Positions 8,401-17,297 of a stretch of DNA of 52,406 bases are shown here, piece by piece. The stretch's first letter is position 1; the number at the start of each line of letters is the position of its first letter. The notes under the pieces are model-generated. The model saw only the letters and a program-made list of their open reading frames with translations, made no database searches and was not told the origin of the DNA. Origin of the DNA: Bacteroidota bacterium (GTDB taxonomy: Bacteria; Bacteroidota; Bacteroidia; Bacteroidales; DTGW01); NCBI GenBank assembly GCA_029572965.1, contig JAKPQD010000033.1:1-52406 (forward strand), in the 5' to 3' direction. The translations under genes were made by a program, and so were the position numbers.

Positions 8401-8452
8401 TTTTTTGTTTTTGTATCTTAAACCTTCCAGGTTTTCTATCGATTTGAACTAA

Positions 8453-9640
8453 TTATTCTTTTTTCTTTGGTGCTTTATAAAGCTCAGCGTGTGTTTCTCT
8501 TAGCAAATCGAGTATGGGTACTGATGGCGGGCACTTGCTAAGGTCCACCTTTGCCAGTTTTTCTTCGGTCGGGAAAGCCCCTTCAAACCAAACATCGTTT
8601 TCAACAAACATGTTGTAACGATATTGGCCAAAAGTTCGCATATCATAGCATTTCAACATAGTCCTGAAACGGAGTATTTCGGGGATGTTGATACCCGAAG
8701 GGTCATTGGCCATGCAATAGCCGTCAAAATCGGCATATTTGTCCAGCAACCGCTGTTTATCAAGGTTGTATTTAATAGCAGCATCTTGTTCTGACAATGG
8801 GATGGAGGTGGGGAATATGCCCTCTATCTGGTCAAAAGGCGATGTGGCCGGAAATCCGAATGACAGGGTGTGTATTGCCGGGTTTGACAGGCAAAAACGG
8901 GCGTTGAATTGTATAGGGGTCAACGGAGAAGTTAGTTCGATGAGCTTTTGAGGGGGGTTAAATAGCTGTCCCCCTTTGTCGTTAGGAGATATAATAAATA
9001 CCCCCATGTCTTTGCTTTGTGCTAAGTCGATAGCGCCTTTGTTGCGTTGAAAGAAGTAGTAATAATGCAGGTTGACAAATTCAAAAAGGTCTGTTTCTAT
9101 AGCTTTGATAATGATTTCCTGCAAGGCATGAGTGCTAAAACCTACATGTTTGATAAGCCCTTCGTTTTTCATTTTCAGCAATTCTTCTACAGGGCCACCT
9201 TTGGCACAGGCTTTTTCGTACCTGTCCCAGTTGTTGATACCGTGCCAGGCATAAAAATCAAAGTAGTCGGTTTTTAGGGCCTGCAGTTGTTCTTCTACCA
9301 GGCGGCGCATTTCATCGGCAGTAAAGGCTGCCCCTTTGGTCATCAGGTAATAAGAGCCACGTTTGAGTTTTAGTACATCATTGAGCACAATGCCATAGGT
9401 TGTTTCGCTTTTCATATAGCCATAGGCTGTTTCGATAAGGTTAATGCCATTTGCTAAAGCCTTTTCAACAGTATCTTTACATTCTTCAATAGTGTCATCG
9501 GCTACTACATTGCGTGGTTCGTCCCAGCCGTGTTTGTATCGCATCCCTCCGAGGGTAATGACGCTAATGTTTTTATTTGTTTTGCCAAAGCGGCGGTATT
9601 CCATGTTGGGTTTGAAAAGTGAAAGATGTTTGAAATCCAT
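8453..9640 (-). CDS. Aldo/keto reductase with degenerate C-terminal ferredoxin region
   Basis: A 395-residue aldo/keto reductase of the COG1453-like branch. The barrel begins MEYRRFGKTN at Met13 (alternative start 9604). Tetrad positions are Glu70 (in IETAYGY; Glu is common here in this branch), Tyr75, Lys102 (MTKG) and His133 (AWHG). Members normally end in a two-cluster ferredoxin domain. Here the equivalent tail (about 300-380) keeps the surrounding residues (GYCM...PSGINIPEI; KCPPSVPILDLL) but retains only Cys309 and Cys370 of the usual eight, plus Cys331 in a non-motif place, so it probably cannot hold [4Fe-4S] clusters. NAD(P)H-dependent carbonyl reduction is inferred; substrate unknown. 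Confidence 0.82.
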   Translation of the reverse strand: MDFKHLSLFKPNMEYRRFGKTNKNISVITLGGMRYKHGWDEPRNVVADDTIEECKDTVEKALANGINLIETAYGYMKSETTYGIVLNDVLKLKRGSYYLMTKGAAFTADEMRRLVEEQLQALKTDYFDFYAWHGINNWDRYEKACAKGGPVEELLKMKNEGLIKHVGFSTHALQEIIIKAIETDLFEFVNLHYYYFFQRNKGAIDLAQSKDMGVFIISPNDKGGQLFNPPQKLIELTSPLTPIQFNARFCLSNPAIHTLSFGFPATSPFDQIEGIFPTSIPLSEQDAAIKYNLDKQRLLDKYADFDGYCMANDPSGINIPEILRFRTMLKCYDMRTFGQYRYNMFVENDVWFEGAFPTEEKLAKVDLSKCPPSVPILDLLRETHAELYKAPKKKE

Positions 9641-10008
9641 AAGTAAAAATTTTTTACAAAAATAATTTTTTTAAAGGTGAAAGATTTCGGGCCAGAAAAA
9701 ACAGTTATAAAATAAAATGTTAAACCAAATTTTTAATTTACATAACAAAATGTCGGTATATTCTGTTTTTGCATTGCCCTGTAAAAGTTTTTATAATTGA
9801 AAAGCTTTTTAAATGATAAGAAAATGAACGAATTACAACGAAAAAAAATGAAAATGTAAAATATAATGTTATCTTTGCAAATGTTTGGCGTTAAGCGCTG
9901 CTTTATATTTTTAGTTTTCTTATTGTATCTGAATCCTGAAAATCTTCTGCCCTCTTAAGCCAGGTACATTTAATTATTTAATTTTTTAACTTTTATTCAT
10001 CATTTTTT
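9641..10008. other. Divergent promoter region with long RRM-gene leader
   Basis: 368 bases without a gene between the reductase (minus) and the RRM protein (plus). It holds a good -7 box at 9870 and an A/T-rich leader of roughly 125 bases, ending in a T-rich stretch (TTTTTTAACTTTTATTCATC) just before the ATG. Confidence 0.6.
9870..9878 (+). promoter_or_regulatory. Bacteroidota -7 box for the RRM protein
   Basis: TATCTTTGC matches the TAnnTTTG consensus; no clear -33 TTTG is seen at the usual spacing. The implied transcript has a leader of about 125 nt, as in cold-shock RRM genes of this phylum. Confidence 0.55.
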
Positions 10009-10338
10009 ATGAACATTTTTGTTGCACAGCTGAATTTCAAAATTCAGAGCGAATCTCTTAAACAAATTTTTGAAGAGTACGGAGCAGTTACATCAGCTAA
10101 AGTTATCAACGACCAGGTAACAGGCCGTTCAAAAGGCTATGGTTTTGTTGAAATGGCTGACGATGATCAAGCTCTTCATGCTATTGAAGAACTCAATGGT
10201 GCAGAAGTAGAAGGCAAAACTATCGTTGTTAAGAAAGCTAATCCACGTCCTGAAGGTGGAGCTGGTAATGGCGGTGGCAGGCGCGACTTCCGCTCGGGTG
10301 GTGGCCGTCCTCAACGCAGATTCGAAAGCCGTAACTAA
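10009..10338 (+). CDS. RNA-binding RRM protein with glycine/arginine tail
   Basis: A 109-residue protein made of one RNA recognition motif plus a short basic tail. RNP2 is IFVAQL (residues 3-8) and RNP1 is KGYGFVEM (43-50), with aromatic residues at the RNA-stacking positions. The tail (about 84-109) is rich in Gly and Arg (GGGRRDF, GGGRPQRR), like eukaryotic RGG boxes and cyanobacterial/Bacteroidota cold-induced RRM proteins. The role is likely global post-transcriptional control or RNA chaperoning; these proteins are common in Bacteroidota, which often lack Hfq. A perfect terminator follows and the leader is long, so it is monocistronic. Confidence 0.92.
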   Translation: MNIFVAQLNFKIQSESLKQIFEEYGAVTSAKVINDQVTGRSKGYGFVEMADDDQALHAIEELNGAEVEGKTIVVKKANPRPEGGAGNGGGRRDFRSGGGRPQRRFESRN

Positions 10339-10361
10339 GAAATTTTTGTTTTATAATGCAT

Positions 10362-10393
10362 AAAAAACCTGGTGATGACACCAGGTTTTTTTT
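10362..10393. terminator. Bidirectional rho-independent terminator
   Basis: AAAAAACCTGGTG, loop ATGA, CACCAGGTTTTTTT: a perfect stem with A-run before and T-run after, serving the RRM gene (plus) and the convergent glsB-like gene (minus). Confidence 0.9.
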
Positions 10394-10407
10394 ATTTCGT
10401 GCGTATT

Positions 10408-11376
10408 TTAAAACATTCTGTCTTTTCTGAGGAAGTAACGGACCCGCTTGTAAGTAGAAACGTGTCGTTGAAGTTTTTCGGGGTAAAGGTCGGCCACGGT
10501 GATTAAAATGCCTGTTTCTTCAACTCCTCCAAACTCGTGGTTGATAATGGTCCCAAAGGTTTTCATGGAAGGCGAAAGGTTCATATAAGCATTAATGAGC
10601 GGGGGGATATTTTCGTGGAGCGAACGTACTCGTCTGGAGAGTATTTTATAGTTTTCTTTATAATTCTCTGCATTAAAAGTCTTTGCCATTTCTTCCAGGT
10701 CCCAATTGGGGATAAGAGGATCGATAGGGCTTACTAAGTTGTCTTTATCGCCAAAGTGCATTTTTAGGAAGTAAAGTATCAGGTCGCGGGCTTCTTTGTT
10801 GAAGTGGGTGTACATGGTTACTTTGCCAAAGAAGTATTTGGTATTGCTGTTGTGTACCAATATAGCCCCAAGCCCGTCCCACAGGTTATCAAGAGCATAT
10901 ATGCCTTTACGGGCACGGCTTGTACTTTGATAGGCAGGCTGAACAAAGGAGCGCCCAAGCTCTATCATGTAAGGCATGTATTCGGTTTTGAATTTATCGG
11001 AAAATTTGAAGAGATGTGATGTAGAAAGCCTTTTGGCAATATCATCTCCTGAAGCGCCCGGATGTGGGATATAAAACCTGTAACCTCCAAGTATTTCCCT
11101 GTGTTGAGGGTCCCAAACAATAAGCTGGTGATATGGGTCGTCTGAAATGTCAAATTCGTCAATGTCCATTTCTTCGCCTGTCCCCCCTCCGGCATCGCGA
11201 AATGATAATTCGCGCAGGCGGCCTACTTCGCGCATCAGGTTGGGCGAGTCTTGATGGGTAAATGTATAAAGCAGGTTCCCTCCGTAATTGGTTTTACGGA
11301 TAAACTTATCTTCGGTGAGTTCCTTTTCAATAAGTTGCGGGTCAACCGGTGGAATAATTTTTTTCTCCTGCATCAC
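10408..11376 (-). CDS. glsB: Glycine-lipid N-acyltransferase, GlsB/OlsB-like GNAT
   Basis: A 322-residue member of the OlsB-like GNAT family. In Bacteroides, GlsB N-acylates glycine with a 3-hydroxy fatty acyl group from acyl-ACP, the first step of glycine/serinolipid synthesis. Supporting features: the RELSFRDAGGGTG.EMDIDEFD opening (about 54-75), the acceptor strand HQLIVWDPQHREILGGYRFY (83-102), ELGRSFVQPAYQ (140-152), and a C-terminal LSRRVRSLHENIPPLINAYM segment. It follows the glsA-like gene by 28 bases in the same direction, the pairing expected for this pathway. Membrane-associated cytoplasmic enzyme by family. Confidence 0.85.
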   Translation of the reverse strand: MMQEKKIIPPVDPQLIEKELTEDKFIRKTNYGGNLLYTFTHQDSPNLMREVGRLRELSFRDAGGGTGEEMDIDEFDISDDPYHQLIVWDPQHREILGGYRFYIPHPGASGDDIAKRLSTSHLFKFSDKFKTEYMPYMIELGRSFVQPAYQSTSRARKGIYALDNLWDGLGAILVHNSNTKYFFGKVTMYTHFNKEARDLILYFLKMHFGDKDNLVSPIDPLIPNWDLEEMAKTFNAENYKENYKILSRRVRSLHENIPPLINAYMNLSPSMKTFGTIINHEFGGVEETGILITVADLYPEKLQRHVSTYKRVRYFLRKDRMF

Positions 11377-11404
11377 AAAAAATTTGGACTACAAAATTAA
11401 TATT

Positions 11405-12214
11405 TTAGATGATATTTTTTGACTGGTAAACAATACTTTTCACAAAATCAGCCCATTGCTCAGGGGTTTTTGACTTGTCAAAAGTTTCATAAGATATTGG
11501 TTTGCCAAAGTAAATGTTTAGTTCTTTCCCTTTTTGTTTGAACATTTCGTCGGGCAGGTAAAGCATTTCTATATTAGCTTTTACACCAATTTTTTTTCTA
11601 AGATTGGACAAATTGTAAAAGAAATCAGAATTTTTTCCGTCGAAGTAAACCGGGACTATATCACGTTTGTATTGAATGGCTTTGGTGATGAAATTTTTTT
11701 TCCATTGAAGGTCCACAATTTTTCCTTTTATTTTGCGTGAACACAATCCGGCAGGGAAAGTAAGGACTTGCTTGTCAGACTTGTAAATTTCTTCTGTTTC
11801 GATGGCCGAGGCCCTGTCTTGTTTGCCATGTTTGTTTATTGGTATGAAGAATTCTTTGATATTCTCAATATTCATCAATATGTCATTGACAGGGGCTTTG
11901 ATATTGCCGAACTTTTTTGAAAGGATATTGATAAGTACAATTCCATCAAGGCCTCCAAGTGGATGGTTAGAGGCAAAAATATACCGTCGGTCGTTAGCAA
12001 TATGTTCAAGGCCAATAGTTTGAATGTGCAAGTCAAAATAAGCAATAGCTTCATCTAAAAATGCAATGCCTGTTTTGTTGGCACTAATATCAAGAAAGTA
12101 GTTCATTTCTTCTTGGTGGATGGTGCGTTCTAACCATCTGTAAAAGAACCCCGGCAAACGACGGGCCAAAGCCGGGTTTTTATCGGCAAAAACCTTACGG
12201 ACGTTGATGTTCAT
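11405..12214 (-). CDS. glsA: Glycine-lipid O-acyltransferase, GlsA-like (PlsC/LPLAT family)
   Basis: A 269-residue PlsC-type acyltransferase. The active-site motif is SNHPLGGLDG (about residues 82-91), the H-x5-D variant typical of GlsA/OlsA-type enzymes rather than the H-x4-D of classical PlsC. The later acyl-binding motif is FPAGLCSRK (about 153-161). In Bacteroides the product O-acylates the N-acyl glycine made by GlsB, giving the diacyl glycine lipid. It sits between the S9 peptidase (5-base gap upstream) and glsB (28-base gap downstream), so the three may be one transcript. Confidence 0.85.
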   Translation of the reverse strand: MNINVRKVFADKNPALARRLPGFFYRWLERTIHQEEMNYFLDISANKTGIAFLDEAIAYFDLHIQTIGLEHIANDRRYIFASNHPLGGLDGIVLINILSKKFGNIKAPVNDILMNIENIKEFFIPINKHGKQDRASAIETEEIYKSDKQVLTFPAGLCSRKIKGKIVDLQWKKNFITKAIQYKRDIVPVYFDGKNSDFFYNLSNLRKKIGVKANIEMLYLPDEMFKQKGKELNIYFGKPISYETFDKSKTPEQWADFVKSIVYQSKNII

Positions 12215-12219
12215 ACCAA

Positions 12220-14112
12220 TTACTTCTTCATATATTTTTCCAAAAATTTTTCCATGGCCCTGTAAAAGTCAAAGCGGTTTTCTTCGTTACCAAAGCCGTG
12301 TCCTTCGTTGTCTTTTACCATATATTCTACTTCTACGCCACGTTTGCGCATAGCATCTACCATTTGGTCGCTCTCGTTCTTATTTACACGAGGGTCGTTT
12401 GCTCCCTGAGCAATAAAAAGAGGGGCTTTGATTTTATCTGCATGAAAAACCGGTGATACTTCGCGATAGTATGCGCTATCTTTTTCGGGATGCCCTATTT
12501 GCTCGTACATCATGTCTAATATTGGTTTCCAATAAGGCGGAATGGTTTTTAGCAAAGTAAATAAGTTTGAAACGCCTACGTAATCTATGCCGCAACAATA
12601 CACATCGGGGGTAAAGCACAACCCGGCCAATACCGCATATCCTCCGTAGCTGCCCCCGTAGATGGCAACACGTTTGGGGTCGGCAATTTTTTGGTCAATG
12701 AGCCATTGAACCCCATCGGTAATGTCATTTTGCATGGTTTTTCCCCATTGTTTGAAGGACGCTTCCCAGAATTTGCGGCCATATCCTGTTGAGCCACGGA
12801 AGTTCATCTGCAAAACAGCATAACCCCTGTTGGCCAGGAACTGCACTTCCGAATCATAGCCCCAACGGTCGCGAGCCCATGGGCCGCCGTGTGGATTGAT
12901 GATAACTGGCAAGTTTTCAGCTTTTTTGCCTACGGGCAAAGTAAGGTACCCATGAATAGTAAGGCCATCGCGGCTTTTGTAAGTTATTGGCTTCATTTCG
13001 GCCAGGAAGTTTTCGTTTAACCAGGGGCTGAGTTCGGCGATTTTGGCTATGCTGTCTTTTTTTAGATCATAAAAATAATATGAACCTAAAGACCTGTCGC
13101 TGTATGTACGCACAATAAACTTATCTTCGTCTTTGTTGACGCTGGTGATAGAAATTTCGTAGCTTGTGCCCAAATGTTTTTCAAACTTTTGGTAAAGCTG
13201 TTTTACCTCATTATCAAGAAATACGAGCTTGCGTTTCCAGGTAGTGTATGAAATAGCAGAAAGGACTTTACGTTTGCGCGAATAGCTAAGGCCATACACA
13301 TCATATTCGGGGTCGCTGTAAAGTACCTTTTTTTCTTTTTTGCTTTTTGGGTCAAACACAACAATGGCTTTGGTGTCGCGTCCTTTGTTGGAGGCTGCAT
13401 AAAACATGCTGTTGTCGAAGGTGAAAAACAGCGGGTCAACAGATTCTTTAAAGTCGGTGGTGATAATGGTTTGAAAAGAGTCGTTTTCATTTTCGCGGTA
13501 AAGGATACTGGTATTGGTCCCATCGGCAGTGACAGCAATTCGGAGCTTCCCGTTATGGTCGGTTAACCAATCCTGGATGTTACCTGGGTTTTCGGCCAGC
13601 ATTTCCATTTTACCGGTGCTCAGGTGCAGCCGATATGGGTCAAAAACCTTGTTATCGCGTTTGTTCATGGCTATAATTACCTCATCTTCTATATCTTCGA
13701 GGTCATCGATGACTTGTGTACGTACCCCTTCAAAATTGGTATAGCACATGGGGTTTGAAGCGTCGATATCAACCCCGTAGAGACGGAAGTTTTCATCTCC
13801 TCCATTGTCTTTCAAATACAAGATACGCTTGTTGTTGGCCCAAAAGTATGAACGAATATCGCGGTCAGTTTCAGAAGTAATTCTGATGGTATCTGCACTG
13901 CCTATTTTTTGGACAAAAATATTCATACGCCCCTTGTAAGGAGCTGTAAATGAAAAATATAAACCGTCGGGTGAGAGTTGGAATGCTGCTTTTTCAGGGT
14001 TTTTGAAAAAGTCTTCCATGGGTATTTTCGGTACTTCCATTTGTTGAGCTTGTATAGTTAAAGTTGGCAATAATACAGCAACAATCAATGAAATAAAAAT
14101 GTTTTTGTTCAT
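12220..14112 (-). CDS. Secreted S9 prolyl-oligopeptidase-family peptidase
   Basis: An S9-family serine peptidase of 630 residues from the chosen start. An upstream in-frame ATG at 14193 adds 27 hydrophobic residues before MNKNIFISLIVAV, but the latter begins a clean signal peptide (…TLTIQAQ). The N-terminal half is a beta-propeller (repeats such as SPDGLYFSF). The C-terminal alpha/beta-hydrolase has the nucleophile in GGSYGGY, the Asp in GANDPRV and the His in NEGHGF, all in normal order. The PHGGPWARD oxyanion segment is intact. It probably trims short peptides in the periplasm. It lies divergent from the lipoprotein gene and only 5 bases ahead of glsA. Confidence 0.9.
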   Translation of the reverse strand: MNKNIFISLIVAVLLPTLTIQAQQMEVPKIPMEDFFKNPEKAAFQLSPDGLYFSFTAPYKGRMNIFVQKIGSADTIRITSETDRDIRSYFWANNKRILYLKDNGGDENFRLYGVDIDASNPMCYTNFEGVRTQVIDDLEDIEDEVIIAMNKRDNKVFDPYRLHLSTGKMEMLAENPGNIQDWLTDHNGKLRIAVTADGTNTSILYRENENDSFQTIITTDFKESVDPLFFTFDNSMFYAASNKGRDTKAIVVFDPKSKKEKKVLYSDPEYDVYGLSYSRKRKVLSAISYTTWKRKLVFLDNEVKQLYQKFEKHLGTSYEISITSVNKDEDKFIVRTYSDRSLGSYYFYDLKKDSIAKIAELSPWLNENFLAEMKPITYKSRDGLTIHGYLTLPVGKKAENLPVIINPHGGPWARDRWGYDSEVQFLANRGYAVLQMNFRGSTGYGRKFWEASFKQWGKTMQNDITDGVQWLIDQKIADPKRVAIYGGSYGGYAVLAGLCFTPDVYCCGIDYVGVSNLFTLLKTIPPYWKPILDMMYEQIGHPEKDSAYYREVSPVFHADKIKAPLFIAQGANDPRVNKNESDQMVDAMRKRGVEVEYMVKDNEGHGFGNEENRFDFYRAMEKFLEKYMKK

Positions 14113-14250
14113 GGCCGAAATATTTAGTTTGAACAAAAGTATAAAGAAATGAAATACAGATTTATATAAAGTTATAGAATCTATTTTTGCCAATAAATGA
14201 GTTTTGAGAATAAAAAAAATTCGTTTATTTTATTGCAAAAATATAGATCG

Positions 14251-15969
14251 ATGTACACTATAAAACCTTTATGTTTATTGGTATTTGCAATTACTCTTAT
14301 TTCTTGTGAGTACGAACCCAAAGGGTCTTTTTACCAGGAAATAGATAAGGACATTAAAAACCCTGAGGTAGAAACAAGAAGCCTGACATTTAATAAAGAT
14401 ACCATTGTTATTGAGGAAGGTAATCTTTTGGGTTATAGCTTTTTCAATGCTGACAAAAAAATCAGACGGATTTTGTTTAAAATTGATGGGCAGGTTTTTG
14501 TTGACGCTTCAACCTTTTCAGGTAGTTTTTCTTTGAAAGGTGTGTCAAAAGGAATTCACGAATTAGAAGCTGTTTTTATGCTGAATTCAGGTACTGGGAG
14601 TATTATGGACAAACTTGGTGGAGAGCTTTATGCTACAAAAAAAACGTGGGTTTTGGTAGTTTTGAAAGCTCATTCGGAGACAATAAACGCCACTTCAGAA
14701 AATGGCTTTTTAAAAATCTATTGGGATACATGTTATGATTTTGATTTTCAATACTTTGAAATTTTCAAAGGTCCAACGCTAATTGGCAAAACTAAACTTC
14801 CCTTTTATGTTGATTCATCTTATATTGGAGAGTCTGTGACATATACAATCAATGCAAATCGGGCTAATTCGAGTACAATATGGTGTAGCAAAGATTTTAA
14901 GGAACTACATTATGATTTTTTGTTTATTTCAGATCATAAACGTTGTGTAATTAAATGGAACAGGCCTATTTGTTATAATGCTATTGAAAAAACTATAATT
15001 TATATAAACAACAGCACATTTGAGACCACTGACACAAGCATTATTTTGCCAGTAACCGAAAATGGGCAAAGATTTTATTTTCGTGAATGGGAAGTTAGCC
15101 CAAAATACGGCAACAACAAATATAGAGTTTTTGAACCTAATACATTATATTTTTATTCAAGTTATAAATTTTGTCAAAGTGACATTGTTAACTTATTAAA
15201 AATTGATGAGTCAAATTTTTTATATTCATCTAGTTCAGATAAGGATTTTTTTGAATATTCAATAAATGACAAGGCCTTAATTGCTTCTCAACATTATCTG
15301 GATGAAATAAAATTAGTTTCTCAGAGCAATAAATGTATTTATGGAAAATTAAATGGACAAGATGCCATTCAATCGCTGGATGGGAATCAAAACCTTTTAA
15401 TGATTGATGGAAGTCCTAATATTATTGCATTGTCAGATTATTCTTTTATACGATATGATTTAGACGGCTGTTATCTTGTAAAATTTGGTGATGAGAACAA
15501 AGTCTTTTTATCTCAAAACTATTTAGAAAATTGTCAAATGTCTTTTGATGGTAAATATATTATGTTTTCAGAAGGTGGATTATTGAAAATTAATAAAATT
15601 GAAAATGACAGGCTAATTTTAAAGGGCTCATTTGAAAATAATGATGTCAGGTTTGTCAGATTTGGGTTTAAATATCCCTCCTATTTGTATTATTGGAATG
15701 GTAAAAGATTTTTGGTCAAAAATTGTTATAACTTTGCCCTAAGCTCTGATATTCTGTTAAATACTCCCAATACTGAAATACTGGACATAAATGAGCAAAA
15801 AAATTGCATTTTGGTTAAGGTTAATTCCAGTATCCATATTATCAATTATACCAATGGGCAAATATTGGTAAACATGGAGTTAGGAGATGATGCTCGCTAT
15901 GAAAAATTAATTCTTATGGACAATGCTATTGTTTCTGAGGGAGGTTACATCTATCATGTAAATTATTGA
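14251..15969 (+). CDS. Surface lipoprotein of unknown function, beta-rich with propeller-like C-terminus
   Basis: 572 residues from the chosen start: an in-frame ATG at 14197 is possible, but MYTIKPLCLLVFAITLISC at 14251 gives a normal lipoprotein signal with lipobox LISC (Cys after about residue 18). The middle (about 60-280) resembles fibronectin/Ig-like beta-domains. From about 310 on there are repeated short beta segments (SNFLYSSSSDKDFFEYS; QNYLENCQMSFDGKYIMFS) like a six- or seven-bladed propeller. No catalytic motif. Strikingly A/T-rich with frequent AAT/TTT codons compared with the S9 gene beside it. Likely co-transcribed with the outer-membrane protein 71 bases downstream; function unknown. 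Confidence 0.65.
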   Translation: MYTIKPLCLLVFAITLISCEYEPKGSFYQEIDKDIKNPEVETRSLTFNKDTIVIEEGNLLGYSFFNADKKIRRILFKIDGQVFVDASTFSGSFSLKGVSKGIHELEAVFMLNSGTGSIMDKLGGELYATKKTWVLVVLKAHSETINATSENGFLKIYWDTCYDFDFQYFEIFKGPTLIGKTKLPFYVDSSYIGESVTYTINANRANSSTIWCSKDFKELHYDFLFISDHKRCVIKWNRPICYNAIEKTIIYINNSTFETTDTSIILPVTENGQRFYFREWEVSPKYGNNKYRVFEPNTLYFYSSYKFCQSDIVNLLKIDESNFLYSSSSDKDFFEYSINDKALIASQHYLDEIKLVSQSNKCIYGKLNGQDAIQSLDGNQNLLMIDGSPNIIALSDYSFIRYDLDGCYLVKFGDENKVFLSQNYLENCQMSFDGKYIMFSEGGLLKINKIENDRLILKGSFENNDVRFVRFGFKYPSYLYYWNGKRFLVKNCYNFALSSDILLNTPNTEILDINEQKNCILVKVNSSIHIINYTNGQILVNMELGDDARYEKLILMDNAIVSEGGYIYHVNY

Positions 15970-16040
15970 CAAAAAAATTGAGGATCTTTTTACTCAAAAA
16001 GAGGACAAGAGAAAATAGATTAAACTGAATTTTTTTAAGG

Positions 16041-16760
16041 ATGAAAAAAACATTTTTATTAGTTGCCATACTGCTTATTTTTAGTTCACTGCATTCACAA
16101 AACCTCATGTTTGGGTTGAAATCAGGCGTTGGCAGTTACAGCATGAAAGATATGAAAGATTTCAACAGGTACTTTGTTTCAAATTTGTCATTTGCAAACA
16201 AGCTAACAGATGATTTTCCTGCAAATTATTACTTTCAGCCAGAAGTATTGTTCAATTATCAGCATCTTACATTTGGTTATTCTTTTGCTTTTTATTCAAC
16301 GGGCTCGCGGATAGCTTCAAATGACTATTCGGCCAATTTCAACATGGATGATGTGCTAAACTGTTACTCTCATGGGTTTATTTTTGAATATGTGTTTTAC
16401 CGGGCTTCGTTGTTTGACTTTTCGGTTTATTCGAGGTTTTCATTTGAGAATACAAAGCTAAAAATTACAAACAACCTGATGGTGGTTGCTGAAGACACCC
16501 TTTTGCAAACTAAATACAGCTATCGGACAAAGTCAAACTCTACAGAACCCGGGATAGCCATTTCATACGATTACAAGTTTCTGAAAATAAAGTATTATGC
16601 GGGTTACATGTTTTCAATAATGACCGATGGTTTTACTTCGGATGATGAAAAAAAACAAAAAGTGTATAACCCCTACACCCGCAATCAGCTTAAGCCTGAT
16701 TGGAGTGGTTTCAGGACAGGCATTTCGGTATATTTTATGTTTTCGTTGAAACGAAATTAG
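16041..16760 (+). CDS. Small outer-membrane beta-barrel-like protein
   Basis: A 239-residue protein with signal peptide (MKKTFLLVAILLIFSSLHSQ). The rest has alternating hydrophobic/polar strands with abundant Tyr/Phe (YYFQPEVLFNYQHLTFGYSFAFY; IKYYAGYMFSI) and a short C-terminal strand ending MFSLKRN, typical of 8-10-stranded Bacteroidota outer-membrane barrels. No family named with confidence. It follows the lipoprotein gene by 71 bases and may be its membrane partner. Confidence 0.6.
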   Translation: MKKTFLLVAILLIFSSLHSQNLMFGLKSGVGSYSMKDMKDFNRYFVSNLSFANKLTDDFPANYYFQPEVLFNYQHLTFGYSFAFYSTGSRIASNDYSANFNMDDVLNCYSHGFIFEYVFYRASLFDFSVYSRFSFENTKLKITNNLMVVAEDTLLQTKYSYRTKSNSTEPGIAISYDYKFLKIKYYAGYMFSIMTDGFTSDDEKKQKVYNPYTRNQLKPDWSGFRTGISVYFMFSLKRN

Positions 16761-16870
16761 CGGTTGTTATTTGTTGGCCCGGAATATTTTGCCTCTCTCA
16801 AGTCTGAATAAACGGACGTTTTTTGGGTAATGCCAAACAACATTTCGGCAAATTGAAGGCTTAATCTGAG

Positions 16871-16925
16871 AGCTTTCTAATGTTTAATTAGCGTTAACCT
16901 TCCCGTCATAAACAGGACAAACAGA
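16871..16925. repeat. Partial copy of element D
   Basis: The segment AGCTTTCTAATGTTTAATTAG (about 21 bases at 16871-16891) closely matches the right terminal repeat of element D at 46038-46058. The following GTTAACCTTCC-GTC-TAAAC-GGA pattern matches the interior at about 45951-45977 with substitutions. Confidence 0.45.
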
Positions 16926-16987
16926 TTTAGGAATTGTTTGATGTATTTTAGTAATTTGCTGAAATACAAATTTTTAGTTGATAAAGA

Positions 16988-17054
16988 ATTAACGGCAAGC
17001 CTTAAATTTTTGAAACTTTTGCTTCAAGGCTAAAGTTTGCAATGCTTGTAAATT
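16988..17054 (+). repeat. Family A palindromic repeat, copy 3
   Basis: GGCAAGCCTTAAATTTTTG, AAACTTTTGC, loop TTCAAG, GCTAAAGTTTGC, AATGCTTGTAAATT. The two hairpin arms differ at one place. Right-flanking TTCTTATATCAAACTC (17073-17088) is the inverse complement of sequence left of copy 1. Confidence 0.75.
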
Positions 17055-17222
17055 AAATACTTTAGGCATTCTTCTTATATCAAACTCAGGTTAAATTAAG
17101 GTTTAAACGCCATTTTTTTCATTTCTCATCCTAAAGGATTAATCTTTTGATTGTCTTTTTGGCTAATCGAAAAAACGGTTTATTTTCAAGTTTTTAGCTA
17201 TGTATTTTCAATCTTAATGAGG

Positions 17223-17254
17223 TTGATTAGAGGCTTTCATGGTTTTTAACTTTA
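17223..17254 (+). promoter_or_regulatory. Candidate promoter of the chemosensory operon
   Basis: TTG at 17223-17225, 21-base spacer, then TAACTTTA at 17247-17254, close to the TTG / TAnnTTTG arrangement of Bacteroidota. The cheA ATG is 44 bases downstream. Confidence 0.4.
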
Positions 17255-17297
17255 CATAATAGCAAACGTTTGTTAAAAACTACAAAATATAAAAGCC

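Larger units (their letters stand above)
16761..17297. other. Gene-free region with repeats and the cheA promoter
   Basis: 537 bases with no supportable gene. It contains a partial element-D-like stretch (about 16871-16925: a CTAATGTTTAATTAG end followed by GTTAACCTTCCCGTC-TAAAC-GGACAA), family A copy 3 (16988-17054) and a promoter candidate at 17223-17254. Confidence 0.65.
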
